Shown here in pieces: positions 23,435 to 31,649 of a DNA stretch of 31,680 bases. The first letter of the stretch is position 1, and each line of letters opens with the position of its first letter. The notes beneath the pieces are model-generated. The model had not been told where the DNA came from and made no database searches. It was given only the letters and a program-made list of their open reading frames with translations. The position numbers and the translations under genes were made by a program. Source of the stretch: Clostridiales bacterium UBA1770 (GTDB lineage: Bacteria; Bacillota; Clostridia; Oscillospirales; CAG-272); assembly GCA_002315325.1 (NCBI GenBank), contig DCGU01000017.1, positions 1 to 31,680 on the forward strand, read 5' to 3'.

Positions 23435-24403
23435 ATGATGACTGATAAAGATTACGTTTGCGGTGATTACGGTACCGTTACGGAATGGACACAGATCCGC
23501 GTAACCGTTGCACTCGCCGATTTGGAAACGACGACCGCTGTGATGAGTATGATCAACAGCCAGTTGCAGATTGAAGACTACAGTGACGTTGAAACAGCGA
23601 CCTGCTACGGCGGCCTTTTGGACGAAAGCATTTTGCAGGCAGATAAGACGAAGGCGGCAGTGTCCGTCTATATTCCTGCCGACGACAACAACCGCGAAGC
23701 GCTGCTGTTTATCCGGCAGCACTTGGAAAATGCCGGTATTCACGCCGAAATTGACGTTAATGGTGTTTCGGAAAAAGACTGGGCAAACGAGTGGAAACAG
23801 TATTATAAGCCCGTAAAACCGGGAAAACGCATTGTCATCGTCCCGGCATGGCTGCAGTATGAACCGCAGGCCGATGAAATCATTGTGCGAATGGACCCCG
23901 GTATGGCGTTCGGAACCGGTACGCACGAAACGACGGCGCTCCTGGTCCGTCTTTTGGAACGATACGTAACGCCCGGCTGCCGTATGCTGGACGTCGGTAC
24001 AGGCAGCGGTATTTTGGCCATTTGTGCCAAAAAACTCGGTGCCGGTGCTTGTTATGCCTACGATATCGATCCTATCTCCGTCGAAGTGGCACAGGAAAAC
24101 GCGAAGGAAAACGGGGCTCCCGATATCGTGTGCGGGCAGTCCGACCTGCTTGCTGCCGTTGAAACGGCGGGTGGGCCGTATGACGTGATTTGCGCTAATA
24201 TCGTGGCCGACATCATTATCCGCATGGCGCCGGATATCGGTCAATTTATGCATCGGAAAACGGCACTTTTGCTGTCCGGGATTATTGACACGCGTGCCGA
24301 CGACGTTAAGGCAGCACTGGCCGAAAACGGTTTATCCGTCATCGGTGAAGAACACGAACGCGATTGGTGTGCGCTCATCGTCGCTGCTTCGGAAAAGGAA
24401 TAA
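23435..24403 (+). CDS. prmA: ribosomal protein L11 methyltransferase
   Basis: PrmA methylates ribosomal protein L11 using S-adenosylmethionine. The 322-residue product shows the family block DPGMAFGTGTHETT (154-167), the SAM-binding motif DVGTGSG (186-192), and a later CANIVADI that holds the conserved Asn. The first ~100 residues form the L11-recognition domain, here with a slightly longer lead than in some relatives. The gene starts six bases after dnaJ at ATGATG with no good Shine-Dalgarno, so it probably depends on translation of dnaJ; either ATG could be used. Placement after dnaJ is common in Bacillota. Confidence 0.95.
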   Translation: MMTDKDYVCGDYGTVTEWTQIRVTVALADLETTTAVMSMINSQLQIEDYSDVETATCYGGLLDESILQADKTKAAVSVYIPADDNNREALLFIRQHLENAGIHAEIDVNGVSEKDWANEWKQYYKPVKPGKRIVIVPAWLQYEPQADEIIVRMDPGMAFGTGTHETTALLVRLLERYVTPGCRMLDVGTGSGILAICAKKLGAGACYAYDIDPISVEVAQENAKENGAPDIVCGQSDLLAAVETAGGPYDVICANIVADIIIRMAPDIGQFMHRKTALLLSGIIDTRADDVKAALAENGLSVIGEEHERDWCALIVAASEKE

Positions 24404-24466
24404 ACAGGGAATAGCAGACGAACGATTTTTTCTGCATTTTCTTTATATTACAATACCGATGTCCGA

Positions 24467-24502
24467 AAAGGGACTGTTAAAATCCAATTTAACAGTCCCT
24501 TT
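24467..24502. terminator. 15-bp-stem hairpin terminator after prmA
   Basis: AAAGGGACTGTTAAA (24467-24481) pairs perfectly with 24488-24502 around a six-base loop. The stem ends in TTT, followed by CGTATT, so the U-tract is short, but the long stem at the end of the heat-shock operon and just before a new promoter supports termination. Confidence 0.75.
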
Positions 24503-24506
24503 CGTA

Positions 24507-24535
24507 TTGCCACTGCCGTATTAATATGGTATAAT
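24507..24535 (+). promoter_or_regulatory. strong sigma-A type promoter for the glycosidase-like gene and pcrA
   Basis: TTGCCA (24507-24512), a 17-base spacer and a perfect TATAAT (24530-24535) preceded by TGG, which gives an extended -10. The -35 begins only five bases after the terminator stem of the preceding operon. Confidence 0.85.
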
Positions 24536-24571
24536 CAATACATCATCATTTTGGGAAAGGAATTATGAACC

Positions 24572-25696
24572 ATGAGTGATTGCAGAGACAGAATTTACAA
24601 AACAACCGGCGGCTTTATCAAGGGTATTTGCCATCCGAAGGGCAAAATTGACGAGACTTTGGAGGCCGGCTTCGAATGGGTTCGTTCCGACCTGCCGTTC
24701 CCGGTCAACGCAGACGGTACGCCCAGCGACAGCTATATTCGGTTTAAAAAGGGATGCACGGAACTGGCACAGCGCGGTATTCGCACAATCGGCATTACCA
24801 ACTACGGTCGCGAATATATTGAGAACGGCATTGACGTCCGTACACCTGCGGGTCTGAAACGGGCACAGGAAATTTGCGCATTTTGCGCCGCAGATATGAA
24901 GGACAGCGTGCAGGTTTGGCAGATTACGAATGAAGTAAACCTGACACATATGCGTGTGCCGCTGACTTCCGAAGAGGGCAAGAATTTCATCATTGCCTGC
25001 ACCAACGGTGTTAAGCAGGGTAACCCCGATGCAATCGTCGGTCACAACAGCTACGGTGAAGAATGGCTTGCAGAATGCCTCGAAATTGAAGAAAAAACGG
25101 GCGGCAGCGATTATATCGGTCTGGACCTGTACGACTGTACTTGGACCGAAGGCCCGATTACCAATTACGTTGAAAAAATCGAAAAAATCTATCAAACGAT
25201 GGGGAAACCCGTCATTTTGATGGAATTTGGTTTTTCGTCTTCCGGCCACACAATGGATATGAAACGCGGTGACGTGGACAAATGGCTGCAGGCACGCGGT
25301 ATCAAAAACCTGGATGCAGCGTTCGCAGACGTAGATGCCTTCGTCGACGTTTTGAAAAAACCGGACCTGATTGATAAGGGCCGAAACTGTGACCCCGGAA
25401 AGAAAACGGAAATGGTCATTTCTCTCTTACAGCATGAGGCTGAGACCTGGCTGGTTGACGATGCCATTCCGCACACGCCGCAGGGTGAAGCCGATTATTA
25501 CGACTATCTTCTGCCGCGCCTTTTGGAACATCCGCACCTGGCCGGCGCCGTATTGTATTGTATGAATGACGATGAACATTGCTATTTCTGCGGCTCACCT
25601 ACCTGCTGCTGTGAGATTTCCTGGGGCCTTCTTGACAGACAGGGTAAGAAGAAACCCGCGTTTGAAGCCGTTAAAAAGCATTTTGCCAAGCATTGA
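24572..25696 (+). CDS. glycoside-hydrolase-like TIM-barrel protein, family unassigned
   Basis: The 374-residue product has no signal peptide and should be cytoplasmic. It resembles clan GH-A glycosidases: NE at N120-E121 (ITNEVN) fits the acid/base Glu, and E218 in ILMEFGFSS fits the nucleophile, a plausible spacing for strands 4 and 7. Blocks such as FEWVRSDLPF near the start fit the first barrel strands. The C-terminal part is rich in cysteine: C330, C337, C340, C345, C346 and C347, arranged as CxxC then CCC, which could bind metal. Substrate is unknown and no sugar gene is nearby. GGGAAAGGA (24553-24561) lies 10 bases before the ATG; an out-of-frame ATG at 24565 lies between them. Confidence 0.7.
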   Translation: MSDCRDRIYKTTGGFIKGICHPKGKIDETLEAGFEWVRSDLPFPVNADGTPSDSYIRFKKGCTELAQRGIRTIGITNYGREYIENGIDVRTPAGLKRAQEICAFCAADMKDSVQVWQITNEVNLTHMRVPLTSEEGKNFIIACTNGVKQGNPDAIVGHNSYGEEWLAECLEIEEKTGGSDYIGLDLYDCTWTEGPITNYVEKIEKIYQTMGKPVILMEFGFSSSGHTMDMKRGDVDKWLQARGIKNLDAAFADVDAFVDVLKKPDLIDKGRNCDPGKKTEMVISLLQHEAETWLVDDAIPHTPQGEADYYDYLLPRLLEHPHLAGAVLYCMNDDEHCYFCGSPTCCCEISWGLLDRQGKKKPAFEAVKKHFAKH

Positions 25697-25699
25697 TTC

Positions 25700-28135
25700 A
25701 TGACGCTCAACGAAAACTTTTTATCTCTGAAACGGCAGTTGTTCGACAAATATTTCGCGTCCCTCAACGAGCCGCAGCGAAAGGCGGTCTATACCGTCAA
25801 TAATCCCTTGTTGATTTTGGCCGGTGCCGGCAGCGGCAAAACGACCGTTTTGGTGAAGCGTATCGGGTTTATCATCCAATACGGCAACGCCTATTATTCG
25901 AACCGCATCCCATACGGATTAACACAGGAAAAGGTTCAGCGCCTGGAACAGGCGCTGAACCTTTCTCCCGATGAACTGCCGAACGTGTTGTCCGAATTTA
26001 TCGACGATCCGTGCCCGCCGTGGCGCGTTCTTGCCATTACGTTTACCAACAAGGCGGCAAATGAAATCAAAAACCGGTTGGTGGCGTCTCTCGGCAATGA
26101 GGAATTGGCGGGACAAATTTGGGCCGGCACGTTCCACTCCGTTTGTATGCGTATTTTACGCGTGCATTGCGAACGTCTGGGGTATGCGAAAGAATTTTCC
26201 ATTTACGATGCGGACGACGCGAAAAAGGCCGTGACAGCTGTTATGAAACAGTTGAATATCGACGAAAAAACGCTGGCGGTCAAAACGGTTTTGACAGCCA
26301 TCAGCCATGCCAAGGACAGCATGCTGTCACCGGAAGAGTATACCGCTGAGGCAGGGAACGACTATCGCCTGAAAAAGATTGCCGAAATTTATGCGGAATA
26401 TCAGCGGACACTTCGCCGGTCCAACGCCATGGACTTCGACGATATCATTATGCAGACGGTTCTGCTGCTGAAAAATAACGACGACGTTTGCGAAACGTAT
26501 GCCGACAGATTCCGTTACGTGTGCGTGGACGAGTTCCAGGATACCAATAAAGCGCAGTTAGCTTTGACGACGCTTTTGTCCGTTAAGCACCGTAATTTAA
26601 TGGTTGTCGGCGACGACGACCAAAGTATTTATCGGTTCCGCGGTGCGACGATTGATAATATTCTGTCGTTTGACCGGCTGTTTGCCGATGCCGCCGTCAT
26701 CAAACTGGAACAGAATTATCGTTCTACGGGTAACATTTTACAGGCGGCCAACGCCGTGATTGCCAATAATACTTCCAGACACAGCAAATCGCTGTGGACA
26801 GATAAAGGTGCCGGCAGCAAGTTGCATTTGCTGCGGTTGGAGGATCAAAACGAAGAAGCGCGGGCCATCGTTGATCTCGTGCATCGCGAGGTCGCCGCCA
26901 AACGGCATACCTACCGTGATTTTGCCGTACTCTATCGAACAAACGCACAGTCCAACAATATTGAAAAAGCCTTTAACAGGGCAGGTGTTCCGTACCGTTT
27001 GCTGGGCGGAACGCGCTTTTCCGATCGAAAAGAAATTCGCGATCTTCTTGCCTATCTGTATTTAATCAACAATCCCGGCGACAGGGAACGCCTGTTGCGT
27101 ATCATTAACGAACCGCGCCGTAAAATCGGGGACAAAACGCTTGAAGCAGTGGAACAGATTGCCGTTGATATGCACGTGACGATGTTCGACGTGATGGAGA
27201 ACGCTGCGCAATACGTGGCGTTGGCCCGTTCGGCATCACAACTGATGGCATTTACGGCCGTCATTCGCGGGCTGCAGGCAATCAAAAACAGTGTCTCGTT
27301 GTCTCAATTGATCGACAACGTACTGGACCGCACCGGATATCGACAAATGTTGATTGATGCCGGTGAGGAAGAAAAAGAACGTTTGGATAACCTGGATGAG
27401 TTTAAATCGAACGCCGTTGAATATGAGCAAAACAGCGACGAGCCGACGCTGACCGGTTTCCTGGAAGAAAATGCTCTTGTAGCCGACGTCGACAAGTATG
27501 ACGAAAGTGCGGACGCTGTTGTCTTGATGACGATTCACAGTGCGAAGGGATTGGAATTCCCCATCGTATTTTTGCCGGGTATGGAAGACGGCCTTTTCCC
27601 GTCGGGACAAACGCTGTTTAGCAGTGAAGATGAGCTGGAAGAGGAGCGGCGCCTTGCCTACGTGGCAATCACCCGCGCCAAAAACGAACTGTATTTGATG
27701 CACGTGGGGAACAGATTGTTGTACGGCAAAACGATGGCGAATCCGGTGTCGCGGTTTGTGGATGAAATTCCGCCCGAATTGGTGGAAAAAACCAACCGGT
27801 TCGGCGGGACACAGCCGGCAGGCACTGCGACGGGGGCGGCGACTGTCCGTCATTATGACGTGGGATATTCGCCTGCAAATTCGGGGAAAACAACGGTAAA
27901 AACACCGGACTTTTCTGCCGTTCTCAATCCTTTCGGAACACAGACAGTCAAAAAGCCGGAGCCGGTTCCCGTGGCAACGTTTGCCGCCGGGGATACCGTG
28001 GTACACGAATTGTTCGGTACGGGTACGATTTTATCTGTGAAGCCAATGGCAAAAGATTGCCTGTACGAAATTGTCTTTGACAAGGTCGGCACGAAAAGAC
28101 TGATGGGCTCTTATGCAAAATTGAAAAAAGCGTAA
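25700..28135 (+). CDS. pcrA: ATP-dependent DNA helicase PcrA/UvrD
   Basis: This superfamily 1A 3'-5' helicase acts in excision repair and removal of recombination intermediates, and is essential in many Gram-positives. The 811-residue product shows the Q motif (LNEPQRKAV, 22-30), Walker A AGAGSGKT (41-48), VDEFQD (276-281), a QNYRST motif and RRLAYVAITRA near the end of the helicase core. The last ~50 residues form a Tudor-like domain (HELFGTGTILSV), as in PcrA. An insertion of about 45 residues (61-105) separates motif I from the LAITFTNKAA motif, compared with Bacillus PcrA as I remember it. It starts three bases after the previous gene without a clear Shine-Dalgarno, so coupling is likely. 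Confidence 0.96.
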   Translation: MTLNENFLSLKRQLFDKYFASLNEPQRKAVYTVNNPLLILAGAGSGKTTVLVKRIGFIIQYGNAYYSNRIPYGLTQEKVQRLEQALNLSPDELPNVLSEFIDDPCPPWRVLAITFTNKAANEIKNRLVASLGNEELAGQIWAGTFHSVCMRILRVHCERLGYAKEFSIYDADDAKKAVTAVMKQLNIDEKTLAVKTVLTAISHAKDSMLSPEEYTAEAGNDYRLKKIAEIYAEYQRTLRRSNAMDFDDIIMQTVLLLKNNDDVCETYADRFRYVCVDEFQDTNKAQLALTTLLSVKHRNLMVVGDDDQSIYRFRGATIDNILSFDRLFADAAVIKLEQNYRSTGNILQAANAVIANNTSRHSKSLWTDKGAGSKLHLLRLEDQNEEARAIVDLVHREVAAKRHTYRDFAVLYRTNAQSNNIEKAFNRAGVPYRLLGGTRFSDRKEIRDLLAYLYLINNPGDRERLLRIINEPRRKIGDKTLEAVEQIAVDMHVTMFDVMENAAQYVALARSASQLMAFTAVIRGLQAIKNSVSLSQLIDNVLDRTGYRQMLIDAGEEEKERLDNLDEFKSNAVEYEQNSDEPTLTGFLEENALVADVDKYDESADAVVLMTIHSAKGLEFPIVFLPGMEDGLFPSGQTLFSSEDELEEERRLAYVAITRAKNELYLMHVGNRLLYGKTMANPVSRFVDEIPPELVEKTNRFGGTQPAGTATGAATVRHYDVGYSPANSGKTTVKTPDFSAVLNPFGTQTVKKPEPVPVATFAAGDTVVHELFGTGTILSVKPMAKDCLYEIVFDKVGTKRLMGSYAKLKKA
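25930..25964. repeat. perfect 16-bp-arm inverted repeat inside pcrA
   Basis: Bases 25930-25945 are the exact reverse complement of 25949-25964, with only GAA between. The pair codes for residues E77 to S89 in the insertion of the helicase. It is flanked by A-rich and T-rich ends (GGAAAAGG and CCTTTCT), as in intrinsic terminators, but the T-run is short. Confidence 0.95.
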
Positions 28136-28166
28136 TTTGTGTTATATTTCTGCCAAAAAATGCAGC

Positions 28167-28209
28167 AAAACACGGGCAACCTGAAAAGCGTTGCCCGCGT
28201 TTTGTTTTT
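28167..28209 (+). terminator. rho-independent terminator after pcrA
   Basis: CGGGCAAC (28173-28180) pairs with GTTGCCCG (28190-28197). The stem extends past one mismatch with AAAAC/GTTTT (28167-28171 with 28199-28203), and GTTTTTG follows. It closes the glycosidase-like/pcrA unit. Confidence 0.9.
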
Positions 28210-28262
28210 GTTGCGTCATCCTGTCCGTGTGAGCGTCAACGTGTAATCCTCTTGATTAAATA

Positions 28263-28291
28263 TTGAAAATTTATATTTTTTATGTTATACT
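28263..28291 (+). promoter_or_regulatory. sigma-A type promoter for cdaA-cdaR
   Basis: TTGAAA (28263-28268, five of six), a 17-base spacer and TATACT (28286-28291, five of six), with TGT before it as an extended -10. The AT-rich stretch 28254-28312 contrasts with the genes around it. The rest of 28210-28342 shows nothing else. Confidence 0.8.
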
Positions 28292-28342
28292 ATATTTACT
28301 ATTATATAAAATGCTGTATCATTTTCGGAAGGGAGTGTTCGC

Positions 28343-29263
28343 ATGAAAGAAATTTGGTCTCGACTGACGTCCGCCGACGGCGTACTGATGTCTTTTATTC
28401 ATAAATATCTCGTATATCCGTTCCGCAGTTTCACGTTCGTGGATGCGCTGGATATTTTGGTTTTGTTTGTCATTATTTTTTGGTTATATCGCTTTATTAA
28501 GGAACGTCGGGCGGGAAGACTGGCCGTCGGTTTGATTGTGCTTGCCGTTATATCTTACGTCAGCTCCGTGCTCGGCATGCGTGCCATGCATTCACTGCTG
28601 CTCAACTTTACCCAGGTCGGTATCGTGGCAATCGTCGTCATTTTCCAGCCGGAACTGCGCGATGCACTTGAAAAAATGGGCAATACGCCGTCCGGTATTC
28701 GCAGAATCGGCGGGCAGGGTAAAAACGACAGTTCTATTGCTGCACTCATCAGCGCCGTATCCGAGGCTGCCACGGCGATGGCGGCCGATAAGACCGGTGC
28801 GTTGATTATTGTGGAGAGAGGTACCAAACTCGGCGAATTTATGGCTACCGGCGTTGAAATGGATGCCAAGCCGTCTCCGGAGTTGCTGCGTAACATTTTC
28901 TTTAACAAATCTCCCCTGCATGACGGTGCCGTGATTATTCGCGGCGACCGTATTTGTGCGGCCGGATGTATCCTTCCGTCTTCGCGGAACAGCTCCGTGT
29001 TTGTGGATATGGGAACGCGTCACCGCGCTGCCGTCGGTATTACCGAAATCAGCGATGCCGTTGCCGTCGTCGTGTCGGAAGAAAATGGGATTATCTCTAT
29101 TGCCAATAACGGTATCATTAAACGAAATTACAATTCCGGTTCGCTGAAAGAAGATTTGTTCCTGCTGCTTGCCGGCACGTCACAGGCCGATTATCATCAG
29201 AAAAACAAAACGGAAAGCTCCGTCAGCGCTCCGGCAGATAACACGGAGGAGCATGGTGAATGA
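28343..29263 (+). CDS. cdaA: diadenylate cyclase CdaA (c-di-AMP synthase)
   Basis: CdaA makes the second messenger c-di-AMP from two ATP, controlling potassium, osmotic balance and wall homeostasis. The 306-residue product has three N-terminal membrane spans (about 35-52, 60-78 and 88-102) and a cytoplasmic DAC domain with the catalytic DGA (194-196) and RHR (226-228) motifs. After the catalytic domain come about 45 residues of a polar tail that may be disordered. GGGAG (28331-28335) precedes the ATG by seven bases. The 3' end overlaps cdaR by four bases, as in the usual cdaA-cdaR pair. Confidence 0.97.
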   Translation: MKEIWSRLTSADGVLMSFIHKYLVYPFRSFTFVDALDILVLFVIIFWLYRFIKERRAGRLAVGLIVLAVISYVSSVLGMRAMHSLLLNFTQVGIVAIVVIFQPELRDALEKMGNTPSGIRRIGGQGKNDSSIAALISAVSEAATAMAADKTGALIIVERGTKLGEFMATGVEMDAKPSPELLRNIFFNKSPLHDGAVIIRGDRICAAGCILPSSRNSSVFVDMGTRHRAAVGITEISDAVAVVVSEENGIISIANNGIIKRNYNSGSLKEDLFLLLAGTSQADYHQKNKTESSVSAPADNTEEHGE

Positions 29264-30006
29264 AAAACAGATACAGTTTTAAAACGGATGATGCAGGGCA
29301 GCCGACCATCCTCGATAAAAAAGAAAAAAAGAAGGTTCATGCGCTGGTCCCCGTCCTTTGCCTGCTGTGTGCCGTCCTGATTTGGTTGTACGTGGCGGGA
29401 AATGACGCCGGTATGACGCGGACGTTCGTTGTCCCGGTGACCGTGGAGAACGAATCCGTTCTGCTCGAGCAAACCAATCTTCGCGTTTGGTTTACCGAAA
29501 CGCCGACCGTCATTGTTGTGCTGCGCGGCCGCGACGTCTTTTTGGATAAGGTGAGTGCGAATAATATTACGGCTGTTTTAAATGCTGAAAATCTCACGTC
29601 CCGCGGTACGTTGACCATTGACGTGGATATTCGGCTTGACGAAGTCAATAAATCGGTGACCGTTGACAATATGAGTGCGCAGTCGATGACTGTTCTCGTT
29701 GATTTTGAAAAAAGCAAAGAGATTCCCGTTTCTGCAGTGCTGCTCGCGCCCTCGGCGGTTTCCCGCCGGTTGTCGGCAACGGTTGACCCGGAATTGCTGA
29801 CGATAAAGGGACCGGAATCTGTCGTAAATATGATCAGTGCCGGGCAAATTTCCGTCTATACCGAAGTGACTGCAGGGCAGGTTTTGACGGACCGTGTGAT
29901 GACGTATTTGGACAGCAACGGCACAGAAGTGAATCATGCCTTCCTTCCCAACGTCTCCTACGGCACAACCGCCGTCAGTGTAACCGTTGTCAGTGCCCGC
30001 GAATGA
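29260..30006 (+). CDS. cdaR: CdaR (YbbR-domain protein), regulator of CdaA
   Basis: CdaR binds CdaA at the membrane and modulates c-di-AMP production. The 248-residue product has a basic cytoplasmic start, one membrane span (about 27-45) and an extracytoplasmic part with YbbR repeats: FVVPVTVENE (about 55-64), PTVIVVLRGRD, and a second copy around IPVSAVLL and LLTIKGPESVV. This is shorter than CdaR of Bacillus, which has four repeats, so two or three are likely here. GGAGGAG (29245-29251) is inside cdaA, and both ends of the gene overlap neighbours by four bases. Confidence 0.93.
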   Translation: MKNRYSFKTDDAGQPTILDKKEKKKVHALVPVLCLLCAVLIWLYVAGNDAGMTRTFVVPVTVENESVLLEQTNLRVWFTETPTVIVVLRGRDVFLDKVSANNITAVLNAENLTSRGTLTIDVDIRLDEVNKSVTVDNMSAQSMTVLVDFEKSKEIPVSAVLLAPSAVSRRLSATVDPELLTIKGPESVVNMISAGQISVYTEVTAGQVLTDRVMTYLDSNGTEVNHAFLPNVSYGTTAVSVTVVSARE

Positions 30007-31649
30007 CAGACTTTCCTTTTGGCAGAACGGTTGTCAGCGGTATTGAGGTGCCGCTCGGTGCAACCGATGAAGAGATTTGTAAATTGGCTGAATTGAAAAT
30101 GAAGCGCGCCGGTTTTTCAACCGTGTCGCTTCATTTTCGCCTTTATAAAAAGTCGGTGGATGCCAGACGGCGCGATGACGTTCATTTCGTTTGCTCCGTT
30201 CTTTGCTGGGGTGACGGCCCCTTGTCATTTGCCGGCAAAGAAAAGCAGCTTGATACGATTCACGCGCGGTATTATCCGCCCGAAAAAGACGAGCTTCGCC
30301 CCGGGAACGAACCGTTGTCCGCACCGCCGCTTGTTGTCGGCATGGGACCTGCCGGTTTGTTTGCCGCACTGTATTTGGCAGAGCGCGGGTATGCACCCGT
30401 GATTATCGACCGCGGTGCGTCCGTTGAAGAACGTGCTCGCGACGTGGAAACCTTTTGGCGGGAACAGCGTCTGGATACGGAATCAAACGTGCAGTTCGGT
30501 GCCGGAGGCGCCGGGACGTTTTCCGACGGGAAACTGCTGACGCGAATTCATGACAGCCGTTGCGACTACGTGCTCTCTGCGCTGGTTCGATTCGGCGCAC
30601 CCGAAGATGTCCTGACGTTGGCTAAACCGCACGTGGGAACGGACGTTTTGCGCGGTGTGGTTGCCGGTATTCTGCAGCGTATAGAAGAATTGGGCGGCCG
30701 CGTGATATATCATTGCCGTTTGGAACGTTTGCAATGTGATGCCAAAGGTGTTACTGCAACGACCTCCTCCGGTACGCTTCACGCCGGCATAGTCGTTTTG
30801 GCACTCGGAAACGCTGCGCGCGATACGTTCGCAATGCTGATTCGGGACGGTTTTGCCGTGGATGCCAAACCGATTTCCGTCGGTGTTCGCATTGAACATT
30901 TACAGGCTGATATTGACAGTGCGCTGTACGGCAAATATGCCGGTCATCCGGCACTGGCGCACGCAGAGTACGCTTTATCCGATACGCGGGGCGAACGCGG
31001 CGTATATACGTTTTGCATGTGTCCCGGCGGCACGGTTGTGGCGGCAGCGTCCGAAGAGGGCGGCGTCGTTGTCAACGGGATGAGTTACCGTGCCCGTGAC
31101 GGCAAAAATGCCAACTCTGCCGTTGTCGTGTCGGTTCCCGTTTCGGATTTTGAAACGCTCGAGGGGAGCGCAGCACTCGGTGCGCTTGCGTATCAGCGCC
31201 GCATCGAAAGGGCAGCGTTTGACGCGGGCGGTCAAGGGTATTACGCGCCGGCACAAACCTGCGGCAGTTTTTTGGCCGCGTCAAAGCCGGTTTTGTCCGA
31301 CGTCGTTGCGTCAACGTATATGCAAAACGGATTGGTTGTACCGACCGATCTTCGCACGTTGTTTCCGACGGCTGTCGGGGACGGGCTTGCATACGCCCTT
31401 CACTCGTTCGGACGTCAAATCCGCGGATTTGATGCACCGCACGCTTTGCTGACAGCGCCGGAAACCAGAACGTCGTCTCCCGTGCGGATTCGACGCGGCG
31501 ATGATTTCACGGCTGTCGGGAACGGGCGTATTTATCCATGCGGCGAGGGGGCCGGTTATGCCGGCGGTATTACAAGCTCTGCCGTGGACGGCTTACGTGT
31601 GGCGGAAGCTGTCTTTTCGCGGTATTTGCCGGCGAAAAACCAAGATTAA
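30003..31649 (+). CDS. NAD(P)/FAD-dependent oxidoreductase, uncharacterised family
   Basis: The 548-residue protein has an N-terminal domain of about 100 residues, then an FAD-binding Rossmann motif VGMGPAG (112-118) with an acidic residue ending the second strand (IID, near 136), then GAGGAGTFSDGKL (166-178), a block typical of this widespread FAD-dependent dehydrogenase family. A second FAD-contact region, AVGNGRIYPCGEGAGYAGG, lies near the C-terminus. The substrate is not known; homologues are often annotated only as FAD-dependent dehydrogenase. The ATG overlaps the cdaR stop by four bases and has no Shine-Dalgarno, so it is coupled to cdaR. In Bacillota glmM usually follows cdaR; here this gene intervenes, and glmM may lie beyond the window. 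Confidence 0.9.
   Translation: MTDFPFGRTVVSGIEVPLGATDEEICKLAELKMKRAGFSTVSLHFRLYKKSVDARRRDDVHFVCSVLCWGDGPLSFAGKEKQLDTIHARYYPPEKDELRPGNEPLSAPPLVVGMGPAGLFAALYLAERGYAPVIIDRGASVEERARDVETFWREQRLDTESNVQFGAGGAGTFSDGKLLTRIHDSRCDYVLSALVRFGAPEDVLTLAKPHVGTDVLRGVVAGILQRIEELGGRVIYHCRLERLQCDAKGVTATTSSGTLHAGIVVLALGNAARDTFAMLIRDGFAVDAKPISVGVRIEHLQADIDSALYGKYAGHPALAHAEYALSDTRGERGVYTFCMCPGGTVVAAASEEGGVVVNGMSYRARDGKNANSAVVVSVPVSDFETLEGSAALGALAYQRRIERAAFDAGGQGYYAPAQTCGSFLAASKPVLSDVVASTYMQNGLVVPTDLRTLFPTAVGDGLAYALHSFGRQIRGFDAPHALLTAPETRTSSPVRIRRGDDFTAVGNGRIYPCGEGAGYAGGITSSAVDGLRVAEAVFSRYLPAKNQD

Noticed and set aside
24404..24466. Small open frame between prmA and the terminator
   Set aside because: The open reading seen there crosses the end of prmA and the terminator hairpin, has no ribosome site and shows no protein-like character.
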